DNA of 7,457 bases from assembly GCA_964401455.1 (NCBI GenBank), contig CAYNYI010000121.1:1-7457 (forward strand), written 5' to 3'. Positions 1-6,325 of the stretch are shown here, piece after piece. Position 1 is the stretch's first letter. Every line of letters starts with the position of its first letter. This DNA is from CAYNYI01 sp964401455 (GTDB taxonomy: Bacteria; Fibrobacterota; OXYB2-FULL-49-7; CAYNYI01). The position numbers and the translations under genes are program-made. Under the pieces are notes generated by a model, which was given only the letters and a program-made list of their open reading frames with translations, searched no databases and was not told where the DNA came from.

Positions 1-809
1 TAACAGCTGTTAACGAGAATGAAATCGAGGAGTGCAAGAGAAGTCTGGAGCCTGCTCCCGCAAATCTGTCCCTCCTGAAAGAAAAATGCATTTCCGAAAA
101 ACTTGACATTTCATTTGCCGTTGACCCGGATCAGGACAGGCTGGTGGTTACGCCTTTGGATTCCGAAGAATATACTCCGCTTCTGGCTTACCGTTTTTTT
201 CTTGAGATCGGCGCATCTAATGAGGAATCTCCTTTTAAGCGTACAGTTGTTAACATGAGTACGACAGCGGCCTGGGAAGATGTCTCGGAAGAATTTAAAG
301 CCAAGGTCCTCCGTGCGCCCGTGGGGGAAATAAATGTTGCCGAAAAAATGATTCGGGAAAAAATAATGTTCGGCGCGGAAGGCAATGGAGGAATCATACT
401 TGGGAATGTTACTCATTGCCGGAATTCCGAGGTTGGCATACTGCTTTTCCTTATGTATCTCGCATGGTCAGGTAAAGCTCTCGATCAACTGCAGGGCACC
501 CTTCCTTCTTATTCTGTGAGAAAAGAAAAGTTTCCCGTTCCTTCCGGTCTTTCATCAAAAGAGGCGCTCACAGTTCTGATCAGTAAAGAGTTATCCGAAA
601 GTCAGGAATATAATGTTCTTTCGTCAAATACTGAAGACGGCCTGAAGGTTGTTCTGGAAGGAGGTTGCGCTCTGCATGTGAGGTTTTCAAATACAGAGCC
701 GGTATTCAGGGTGATTGCGGAAAAAAAGATTTCTGAAGACTCCGGTAATGCCGATGACTATCTGAAAAGCCTCTTCATATTTGTAAAGAAGGCTTCCGGA
801 ATAGTTTGA
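1..809 (+). CDS. Phosphomannomutase/phosphoglucosamine mutase family protein, C-terminal part (5' end outside window)
   Basis: This is an alpha-D-phosphohexomutase, which interconverts hexose 6-phosphate and 1-phosphate through a phosphoserine enzyme in the cytoplasm. The reading frame is open from base 3 (T-A-V-N-E...) to TGA at 807-809, giving 268 visible residues. Family members have about 440-460, so the N-terminal domain with the catalytic serine lies off the left edge. A GTG at 144 is only an internal valine, because conserved sequence continues upstream of it. Visible marks, numbered from the first full codon, are an EPAPANL segment at 28-34, the metal loop DPDQDR at 41-46, the sugar-binding loop EGNGG at 126-130, and the phosphate-binding loop RFSNTEP at 227-233. 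The DPDxDR and SNTEP forms recall, from memory, the Bacteroidota/archaeal-type GlmM/ManB branch. Glutamine in the metal loop, and alanine before EGNGG where GGEGNGG is usual, are mild departures. Whether it acts on mannose, glucosamine or glucose phosphate cannot be told. It is convergent with the UDP-glucose dehydrogenase gene. Confidence 0.9.
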   Translation, partial: TAVNENEIEECKRSLEPAPANLSLLKEKCISEKLDISFAVDPDQDRLVVTPLDSEEYTPLLAYRFFLEIGASNEESPFKRTVVNMSTTAAWEDVSEEFKAKVLRAPVGEINVAEKMIREKIMFGAEGNGGIILGNVTHCRNSEVGILLFLMYLAWSGKALDQLQGTLPSYSVRKEKFPVPSGLSSKEALTVLISKELSESQEYNVLSSNTEDGLKVVLEGGCALHVRFSNTEPVFRVIAEKKISEDSGNADDYLKSLFIFVKKASGIV

Positions 810-827
810 GTTTTTAAGGGGGCTATT
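810..827. other. 18-base convergent gap without a visible terminator
   Basis: The mutase and UDP-glucose dehydrogenase genes converge here. No stem-loop followed by a U-run fits either strand. The only nearby palindrome is TTCCGGAA at 794-801, which has no loop. The transcripts probably overlap at their 3' ends. Confidence 0.5.
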
Positions 828-2129
828 TTATATGTTGGCTCCAACGCAATAGTATTTAACGCCCCGCTTCTTCATTTTTTCCGGATTGAATATATTTCTT
901 CCATCGAAGACCGCGCATTCTTTCATCTCGTTTTTGAGGCGCTCAAAATCCGGTCTGCGGAATACATTCCACTCGGTTATTATTATAAGACCGTCGCACA
1001 GAGCCACCGCATCATATTCATCAGAAGCATATTCGATTGTGTCTCCGAGCCTTCTTTGGCATTCTCCCATTGCCTCAGGGTCAAAAGCTCTTACAGAGGC
1101 TCCTTCTTTAAGCAGTTCGTCTATAATTGAAAGTGAGGGTGCTTCCCGCATATCGTCTGTATTAGGTTTGAAAGAAAGTCCCCATATCCCGAATTTTTTT
1201 CCGCTGATTTTTCCGTAATGTTTCTTTATTGCGGGGATTAGATATTTCTTCTGTCTTTCATTGACCTCCAGAACGGCTTTCAATATTTTGAAGTCATAAC
1301 TGTTCTCTTCCGAAGTCTTTCTCAGGGCGGAAACATCTTTCGGGAAGCATGAGCCGCCGTATCCGACCCCGGGAAAAAGAAACTTGGGTCCTATACGGCC
1401 GTCCGAACCCAGACCTTTTCTGACATTATTTACGTTGGCTCCCAGTATGTCGCAAAGGGAGGCTATTTCATTCATGAATGTTATCTTTGTGGCCAGGAAT
1501 GTGTTTGCCGCGTACTTTGTAAGTTCGGCGCTTTTTATGTCCATGCGGATAATGGGGCTACCCGTTCTCACAAAAGGAGCGTATAAGTCATACATTATTT
1601 CCCAGGCTTTATCGGAGCCGGTTCCTATAACTATACGTTCCGGCTTCATAAAGTCGTTTAGAGCGACACCTTCTTTCAGGAACTCCGGGTTTGATACGAC
1701 ATCAAATTCTCCGCTGTAATGTTTTTGTATCTCGTTTGAGACCTTATCCGCGGTTCCCACAGGGACAGTGCTCTTGTCAACAATGACCCGGTAACCGTTC
1801 ATGTTTCTTCCTATTTCCCGGGCGACGGCGAGTACATGCTGGAGGTCCGCGGAACCGTCTTCGTCCATCGGGGTGCCGACAGCTATAAAAATTACCATGC
1901 TTTCGGCGACAGCTTTAGAAATATCGGTGGTAAAGTCTATTCTTGATTTTGTGTAATTTCTTCTTATGAGTTCTTCAAGGCCTGGTTCGTAGATGGGAAT
2001 TTCTCCATTTTTGAGGGCCTCGATCTTTTCTTTATTGTTATCGACGCAAGTTACATTGTTACCGTCTTCCGCAAAGCAGGCGCCTGCGACAAGCCCTACG
2101 TAACCTGAGCCTATTACCGATACCTTCAT
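828..2129 (-). CDS. ugd: UDP-glucose 6-dehydrogenase
   Basis: This enzyme oxidises UDP-glucose to UDP-glucuronate with two NAD+ in the cytoplasm, feeding capsule, exopolysaccharide or glycan synthesis. The protein is complete at 433 residues, a normal length for the bacterial family. The N-terminal Rossmann domain begins MKVSVIGSGYVG, with the dinucleotide motif G7-x-G9-x-x-G12. Then come IYEPGLEEL near 46-54, FIAVGTP near 81-87, DKSTVPVGT at 118-126 and SNPEFLKEG at 146-154. The central helix carries TKYAANTFLATK, with likely catalytic K205 and N209. The nucleophile is C261 in GYGGSCFPKD, with D265. The C-terminal UDP-binding domain shows GIWGLSFKPNTDD and MREAPS near 314-332. GVGYGGSCFPKD is the UDP-glucose type rather than the GDP-mannose dehydrogenase type. 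The ATG (complement of 2127-2129) is preceded by GAGGA six bases upstream, and translation starts directly at the Rossmann strand, so the start is secure. The gene is transcribed alone, away from the envelope operon. Confidence 0.97.
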   Translation of the reverse strand: MKVSVIGSGYVGLVAGACFAEDGNNVTCVDNNKEKIEALKNGEIPIYEPGLEELIRRNYTKSRIDFTTDISKAVAESMVIFIAVGTPMDEDGSADLQHVLAVAREIGRNMNGYRVIVDKSTVPVGTADKVSNEIQKHYSGEFDVVSNPEFLKEGVALNDFMKPERIVIGTGSDKAWEIMYDLYAPFVRTGSPIIRMDIKSAELTKYAANTFLATKITFMNEIASLCDILGANVNNVRKGLGSDGRIGPKFLFPGVGYGGSCFPKDVSALRKTSEENSYDFKILKAVLEVNERQKKYLIPAIKKHYGKISGKKFGIWGLSFKPNTDDMREAPSLSIIDELLKEGASVRAFDPEAMGECQRRLGDTIEYASDEYDAVALCDGLIIITEWNVFRRPDFERLKNEMKECAVFDGRNIFNPEKMKKRGVKYYCVGANI

Positions 2130-2135
2130 TTTTGT

Positions 2136-2140
2136 TCCTC
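2136..2140 (-). promoter_or_regulatory. Ribosome binding site of the UDP-glucose dehydrogenase gene
   Basis: On the minus strand GAGGA lies six bases before the ATG at 2129. It is a strong Shine-Dalgarno match at ideal spacing and it fixes the start codon. Confidence 0.8.
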
Positions 2141-2180
2141 AGTGTGTATTTAAATTTGATTTATTGAATGATAAATAGTT

Positions 2181-2210
2181 AATTTAATTATTATTGATAT
2201 TAGAGGTCAA
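2181..2210 (-). promoter_or_regulatory. Candidate sigma70-type promoter for the UDP-glucose dehydrogenase gene
   Basis: Reading the minus strand, TTGACC (complement of 2205-2210) matches the -35 consensus at five of six positions. An 18-base AT-rich spacer follows, then TAAATT (complement of 2181-2186), which matches four of six -10 positions. Transcription would start near 2174, giving a leader of about 45 bases. The -35 box is well matched, but the -10 is weak and the whole tract is AT-rich, so its exact position is uncertain. No transcription data can be seen from sequence. Confidence 0.4.
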
Positions 2211-2264
2211 GCTGATTTAAGATTGTCTGCATAAGCTCGTTAAAATTTTTACTGTTTGCTTGAC
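2206..2264. repeat. 7-bp inverted repeat spanning both divergent -35 boxes
   Basis: GTCAAGC at 2206-2212 and GCTTGAC at 2258-2264 are perfect inverted copies separated by 45 bases. Each contains the TTGAC core of one divergent promoter candidate plus the preceding GC. The symmetry may simply reflect a shared -35 consensus, or it may be a paired operator that controls both directions. Confidence 0.45.
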
Positions 2265-2289
2265 TCGGTATCAATTATTTAGTTATGTT
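2260..2289 (+). promoter_or_regulatory. Candidate sigma70-type promoter for the three-gene envelope operon
   Basis: TTGACT at 2260-2265 matches the -35 consensus at five of six positions. It is followed by an 18-base spacer and TATGTT at 2284-2289, which matches four of six -10 positions. Transcription would begin near 2296, leaving a leader of about 108 bases before the ATG at 2404. The call rests on the -35 quality and on its mirror arrangement with the opposite promoter. An initiation site closer to the gene, around the AT-rich 2361-2386 stretch, is an alternative. Confidence 0.4.
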
Positions 2290-2305
2290 CAAAGTTATCA
2301 GTTAT
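2281..2305 (+). repeat. Three short direct repeats AGTTAT
   Basis: AGTTAT occurs at 2281-2286, 2293-2298 and 2300-2305. The first copy overlaps the candidate -10 box and the others fall around the expected transcription start. The unit is short and the region AT-rich, so chance is a real possibility. A role as regulator binding sites is only a guess. Confidence 0.25.
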
Positions 2306-2359
2306 TTGTTCTTTTGCTTTTCCGAAATATTGCGAGGTCCGGTCATTAATTCCGGCGGT

Positions 2360-2369
2360 GTATATATAC
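2360..2369. repeat. 10-bp perfect palindrome GTATATATAC upstream of the OmpA-type gene
   Basis: GTATATATAC is self-complementary and ends 34 bases before the ATG at 2404, inside the predicted leader. It could be an operator half-site pair, or an alternative -10 region, although no good -35 lies at 16-18 bases. Simple TA alternation makes chance likely. Confidence 0.25.
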
Positions 2370-2390
2370 TGGTATCGGCTAATAATCTCT

Positions 2391-2394
2391 GGAG
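2391..2394 (+). promoter_or_regulatory. Ribosome binding site of the beta-helix/OmpA gene
   Basis: GGAG lies nine bases before the ATG at 2404. It supports this ATG, which begins a typical signal peptide. Confidence 0.6.
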
Positions 2395-2403
2395 CGGGAT
2401 CTT

Positions 2404-3894
2404 ATGAAAAAAATCTCAATTCTTTTCCTTGCCCTAATTTTAATCTGTTCATCAGCGTTTTCCGTAAAGCTTACTGTGCCTTCACAGTACAGGAAAATAC
2501 AGACGGCTCTTCTTAATGCCAAAGAAGGTGACACCGTTTACGTGGGGCCCGGCATATACAAAGAAAACATAGTTATGGTTGATTATGTAGTCTTACGTGG
2601 CGCCGACCAGAAAACCACTATACTCAACGGTTCCCGCAAGGGGCCCGTTGTTACAGGCGCTGATAACTGTGAAATCAGCAATTTCACTATCAGAAACGGA
2701 ACATACGGTATAGAATGCGCCGGAACCGCTCCTGTTATCAAAGACAACATAATAATAGACAATAAGGGAAGCGGAATAATGGCGATCATGGGATTGCCCG
2801 AGATAAAGAACAACATTATAATGCGTAATGAGTGGAGCGGGGTTTTTTGCCAGTCTGTAAAGGCCCTTAATACCGCGATAGAAAACAACGTTATTATTGA
2901 AAACGGGTACAGCGGTATATACTGCGCTAACATAACAACGGTTCTCATAAAAAACAACATAATCGCCAATAACGACGAGTTCGGTGTATATTGCGACCTT
3001 ACAGCGAAAAGATCCCGTATCGTTTATAATAATTTTCTTGCCAATATGACAGGCCACGGCAGCTATCACGCTGTGATGAATAAAACCAATATTTCGCGTG
3101 ATCCGATGTTCAACACCCCTGAAGCTTCAATAAAGTCCATGAATTATTTTGTAAAACCGGTCTCCCCAATGAAGAACGCAGGAGAGAATAATGTTGACAT
3201 CGGTCTTCTTACTGAGGAAAAAGTGAAAAAAGCCACTCTTGACTCAGATAATGACGGAATACCAGACGATGTCGATCTTTGCCCCCAGGTTCCTGAAGAC
3301 AAAGACGGATTCGAAGATTCAGACGGATGCCCGGATTATGACAACGACAAAGACGGAATTTTTGATCTGAAGGATAAATGCCCGAATGAGCCCGAAGATA
3401 AAGACGGATTTGAGGATATGGACGGATGTCCGGATTATGACAATGACAACGACGGAATTCCGGATACCTTGGACGATTGCCCTACTGTGCCCGAAACCAT
3501 AAACGGCTATAAGGATGACGACGGCTGCCCCGACGAGAAACCTCAGGAAATCACAAAGAAATTGATTCTTCCCGGCATCACCTTTAAACCCGGATCAGAC
3601 CAGTTGCTTGACGATGCTTATCCTGTTCTGGATCAGGTATTTAACTCTCTCGAAGCTTTTCCGAACGTTCGCGTGGAAATTGGAGGTCATACCGATTCTC
3701 AGGGTGCCTCAAACTACAATATGCTTCTGTCCCGGGATCGCGCAAGGTCTGTAAAAAGATACCTTGTCAGCCGTGGAATCGCTGAACACCGTTTGCTGAT
3801 AAAGGGGTACGGAGAGGCCAGGCCGATCGCCACAAACAGGACACCCGAGGGCAGAAAACAGAATAGACGAATAGAGTTCAAGAGAATAAGATAA
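2404..3894 (+). CDS. Secreted fusion of right-handed beta-helix, thrombospondin type 3 repeats and OmpA C-terminal domain
   Basis: This is a 496-residue exported protein that probably anchors to peptidoglycan under the outer membrane. Residues 1-20 form a signal peptide with likely cleavage after A-F-S20. C15 is not in a proper lipobox because isoleucine precedes it. Residues about 25-250 look like a pectate-lyase-fold beta-helix of the NosD/DUF1565 kind. It opens with IQTALLNAKEGDTVYVGPG and contains recurrent N-N-I-I rungs (NIIIDN, NNIIMRN, NNVIIENG, NNIIANN). No catalytic residues are recognisable, so a binding or structural role is more likely than lyase activity. Residues 280-378 are three 33-residue calcium-binding type thrombospondin 3 units with six cysteines (293, 309, 326, 342, 359, 375). 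Residues about 386-496 are an OmpA/Pal/MotB domain with GGHTDSQG, LSRDRA and GRKQNRRIE; D431 and R446 match the peptidoglycan diaminopimelate-binding pair. The usual N-terminal OmpA barrel is replaced by the beta-helix. It is the first gene of a three-gene operon. Confidence 0.92.
   Translation: MKKISILFLALILICSSAFSVKLTVPSQYRKIQTALLNAKEGDTVYVGPGIYKENIVMVDYVVLRGADQKTTILNGSRKGPVVTGADNCEISNFTIRNGTYGIECAGTAPVIKDNIIIDNKGSGIMAIMGLPEIKNNIIMRNEWSGVFCQSVKALNTAIENNVIIENGYSGIYCANITTVLIKNNIIANNDEFGVYCDLTAKRSRIVYNNFLANMTGHGSYHAVMNKTNISRDPMFNTPEASIKSMNYFVKPVSPMKNAGENNVDIGLLTEEKVKKATLDSDNDGIPDDVDLCPQVPEDKDGFEDSDGCPDYDNDKDGIFDLKDKCPNEPEDKDGFEDMDGCPDYDNDNDGIPDTLDDCPTVPETINGYKDDDGCPDEKPQEITKKLILPGITFKPGSDQLLDDAYPVLDQVFNSLEAFPNVRVEIGGHTDSQGASNYNMLLSRDRARSVKRYLVSRGIAEHRLLIKGYGEARPIATNRTPEGRKQNRRIEFKRIR
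3241..3537 (+). repeat. Three 99-base tandem units encoding thrombospondin type 3 repeats
   Basis: The units are 3241-3339, 3340-3438 and 3439-3537, each encoding exactly 33 residues. Each runs D-x-D-x-D-G-I-x-D, then D-x-C-P, then a D-G-C-P-D close. The first two share PEDKDGFED; the third has diverged to PETINGYKD. The DNA is clearly similar between units but not identical, so this is an old in-frame duplication rather than a recent one. The acidic DxDxD runs are calcium ligands in the known family. The paired cysteines 16 residues apart suggest disulfides formed in the periplasm. Confidence 0.9.
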
Positions 3895-3919
3895 ATTGAA
3901 ACTAAAATAAAGAGTAGTT

Positions 3920-6319
3920 ATGAAAAGCAAAAATCAGATTTTAAATTTCATTGCTGCGCTGGCCCTGCTGGCGGCTTTAACTGTAACCGCACAGCAAAAG
4001 GGAGTGGGCGGTATACCGGGTGAAGTTCTTACTACGGATATCGTTTCTGATTTTTCCGAGCCCACCGCGTCTTACATGAACCCCGCTCTTTCCGCAGAAG
4101 TGGATCAGACTGAAATTACAACCGGTCTGCGGCAGGTTCTCTCTTTCTGGAATCCGAAATATCTGAATATTTCGGTTCCGTTATACGAAAGAATAACGGT
4201 AGGCCTCAATGCGTTTTGGGTCGGGCTTCCAAATATTCCGGAGACACGCCTTGTGAACGGGGAACTTGAGAATACCGGTAATTTTCTGGATTTTACCGAT
4301 AGAATTTTCGGGCTTAATTTTGCCTACAAAGTTTTGCCGTTTCTTTCTGTAGGTTCTAACCTCAACATTGTTCCCCAGAGTTTCAGCGGCGGAAGCCTCG
4401 ATGTTACAGACCGAACCAAGACCGGTTTTGGTATAGATCTGGGGCTTATCTGGAACCCAATCAACGATTATCAGATCGGGGATCTGAAATTCGGATTGAC
4501 CGGCCAGAACCTTTATTACAGCCCGGGTCTTGATAAATATCCCTTGAATATTACATGGGGGGCGAGTTATTCGAAAAGGACATACCGCTCCGGTATGGAT
4601 CGTATTGAACTTTCGGTAAACGGAGCCGTTCTGGATGTTATGTCTGATGTCGAAAACTTTAAAAAAGTTGTGACTATACCGCCGGATACCGCGGATGCGA
4701 ATCCAGGGCAGATCGGGGTAAGGCTTGAGGATGCCGCCAAGGCGGTAACACCCAAGTTCGGCGCTCATGCCAAATATTTTCCTATCCGTTGGCTTGGTAT
4801 AAAAGGCGGACTTAATACAGGAAAGCAGATTACCGTGGGGCCGGAGCTTTTCTGGCCTGCGCACATAGCTTTCTTTAGCTATTTTCGGGTTGATTATGAC
4901 TATGTAATACACTCTCTTTCTGATGATGTAAGCGGGGTTGAAGAGCTTTCTCATACCATAAGAGTGGCGGCAAGATTAGGTCCGACAAGAGAACAGAGTA
5001 ATTCAGAAAGAAAATACAAGAAGCTCCTAGGCGAAGCCCAGAACCTTTTTGAAAAGGCGATGCGTCTTTATATGGCCAGAAAATACTGGGAGGCTTCATT
5101 TGTTTTTGGTGAATTGCTTGTCAAATGGCCTAATTTTCATAAGGTGGATGTTGCTTCTTTCTATATGGGAAAAAGTTACGAATATTTGTATATGTATGAT
5201 ATTGCCAGAAAAACATACAGCGGCGCGCTGAAAAAATATACCACCTCCGATTTCGCTCCGAAATATATTTACCAGCTTGAAAACCTTGACTATAAAGAGG
5301 GCAAATACGAAAATGCCGTTCAGAATTATATGTTTATTACAAACCTCTACCCTGAAACTGATGTAAAACCGGATGCCGATTATATAGTCGGTCAGGTGTA
5401 TTATGAAATGGGCAAATATGAAGACGCCAAGAGGGTTTTGTCCTCTGTTCCGGTTAGCGATGAAAACTACCTTTATGCACAATATACTCTCGGTATGATT
5501 GCCGCCAGACAGAAGGAACTCGAAAAGGCGAAGGAGTATCTCAGCATACTGCTGACTGTAGATTCGACTAAGAGCCAATCTGAGAAGACCCTTGTTGAGG
5601 GTGCGGCAACCAAGCTCGGACACATTTATTTCGAGGAGATGAGTCTTAGCAAGGCCATGTCCGCATATAAAAAAGTGCTACCCGACAGCCGCTTCTATCC
5701 GGAGGCTATGCTTGGAATGGCCTGGACTTTTATAAAAACCGGCCGCCCTGAGGCATACACCGAAGCTGATAAAATAGCTTCCGAAATTATTTCCGGCTAT
5801 TCGGAGGAACTGCTTGTCGCTGAAGCTTATCTCTTGAAAGGATATGCCAATACTCTTCTTACAAACTATGAGGAAGCGGTATCAAACTACCGCGCATGCC
5901 TGAGAGCAACCCAGAAAGAGCTTATCTCAGAAAGTGATGTAGCGCGTCGGAAGAACGGATATCAGGTTGTACAGAAAAGAATGGATGAGGTCCAGAAAAG
6001 AGTATATACTATCGCTCAGAAAAAACCGACACCCTCTCTTATTGAACGAAAACAATCGCTCAGGCCCAAATTCGATCAGCTAAATGAAGCTGTAAGAGAG
6101 TTTAAGGATTTCATGAAGAAAGCCCAGTCTCATATTAAATTTTCAAGAAGTCTTGATAAGATAAAAAGCGACGCTGAATATGCACTCGCAACCACAACTC
6201 ATATGATCAGTAAAGGTAAAACAGAAAAAATTAAAAAGAAATACGATGAAATGGAAGACGAACTCAAACGCGAAGAGCAGGAACTCATGGAGCAGCTTAG
6301 ACAACTTGAAGGAAATTAA
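3920..6319 (+). CDS. PorV/UPF0164-like outer-membrane beta-barrel fused to a TPR domain with a helical tail
   Basis: The protein has 799 residues. Residues 1-24 are a signal peptide (positive start, hydrophobic core, T-V-T-A24 cleavage). Residues about 25-354 look like a PorV/UPF0164/FadL-style barrel. SYMNPA at 51-56 matches the NPA motif near the N-terminus of such proteins. Alternating strands follow (GLNFAYKV, GIDLGLIWNP, FGLTGQNL, ITWGASY), and the last strand appears to be HTIRVAARLG at 345-354. Residues about 365-672 carry roughly seven to nine TPR-like helical pairs, for example LDYKEGKYENAVQNY, VYYEMGKYEDAKRVL and LLTNYEEAVSNYRAC. Residues about 680-799 are helical and charged, ending in an EEQELMEQLRQLEG coiled-coil stretch. 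I infer a barrel in the outer membrane with its TPR tail in the periplasm. The start has a weak AAAGAG box five bases upstream and lies 25 bases after the OmpA-type gene. The family assignment of the barrel is by pattern from memory. A periplasmic scaffold, secretion or motility role is possible but not shown. Confidence 0.85.
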   Translation: MKSKNQILNFIAALALLAALTVTAQQKGVGGIPGEVLTTDIVSDFSEPTASYMNPALSAEVDQTEITTGLRQVLSFWNPKYLNISVPLYERITVGLNAFWVGLPNIPETRLVNGELENTGNFLDFTDRIFGLNFAYKVLPFLSVGSNLNIVPQSFSGGSLDVTDRTKTGFGIDLGLIWNPINDYQIGDLKFGLTGQNLYYSPGLDKYPLNITWGASYSKRTYRSGMDRIELSVNGAVLDVMSDVENFKKVVTIPPDTADANPGQIGVRLEDAAKAVTPKFGAHAKYFPIRWLGIKGGLNTGKQITVGPELFWPAHIAFFSYFRVDYDYVIHSLSDDVSGVEELSHTIRVAARLGPTREQSNSERKYKKLLGEAQNLFEKAMRLYMARKYWEASFVFGELLVKWPNFHKVDVASFYMGKSYEYLYMYDIARKTYSGALKKYTTSDFAPKYIYQLENLDYKEGKYENAVQNYMFITNLYPETDVKPDADYIVGQVYYEMGKYEDAKRVLSSVPVSDENYLYAQYTLGMIAARQKELEKAKEYLSILLTVDSTKSQSEKTLVEGAATKLGHIYFEEMSLSKAMSAYKKVLPDSRFYPEAMLGMAWTFIKTGRPEAYTEADKIASEIISGYSEELLVAEAYLLKGYANTLLTNYEEAVSNYRACLRATQKELISESDVARRKNGYQVVQKRMDEVQKRVYTIAQKKPTPSLIERKQSLRPKFDQLNEAVREFKDFMKKAQSHIKFSRSLDKIKSDAEYALATTTHMISKGKTEKIKKKYDEMEDELKREEQELMEQLRQLEGN

Positions 6320-6325
6320 TAAATT

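Larger units (their letters stand above)
2130..2403. other. Divergent intergenic regulatory region
   Basis: These 274 bases separate the UDP-glucose dehydrogenase gene from the envelope operon. About 2145-2200 is strongly AT-rich and could act as an upstream activating tract for both promoters. The rest holds the two promoter candidates, the inverted repeat, the AGTTAT repeats, the GTATATATAC palindrome and the two ribosome sites listed separately. I see no convincing small gene, tRNA or riboswitch fold. Confidence 0.6.

Noticed and set aside
144..146. GTG as a possible start of a short 221-residue mutase
   Set aside because: The frame is open to the left edge, and the essential metal loop DPDQDR lies just upstream of this GTG, so it is internal.
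794..820. Terminator between the convergent genes
   Set aside because: TTCCGGAA has no loop and is not followed directly by a U-run on either strand. The TTTTT at 811 is not preceded by a stable stem.
2337..2358. Hairpin or riboswitch-like stem using the two CCGG boxes
   Set aside because: Only four base pairs would form around a nine-base loop, and CCGG is self-complementary anyway. This is too weak to support.
2404..2460. Lipoprotein signal with cysteine 15 in the OmpA-type protein
   Set aside because: The residues before the cysteine are L-I-L-I, lacking the small residue needed at -1. A-F-S20 is a better type I cleavage site.
2593..3069. 158-codon minus-strand open frame opposite the beta-helix
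   Set aside because: Its repetitive look (YYVVF, NNVVFY) is the reverse reading of the beta-helix rungs in the real gene.
2476..3153. Active pectate lyase
   Set aside because: Only the beta-helix scaffold pattern is visible. I could not identify the Asp/Arg/Lys catalytic arrangement of known polysaccharide lyases, so no enzymatic claim is made.
4181..4954. 257-codon minus-strand open frame
   Set aside because: It lies entirely within the barrel coding region. The translation has no recognisable domain, while the plus frame carries a signal peptide and coherent strand pattern, so this is a shadow.
5096..5623. 175-codon minus-strand open frame
   Set aside because: It is antisense to the TPR region, whose plus-strand frame shows clear repeat periodicity. 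The minus translation has no domain or ribosome site I can support.
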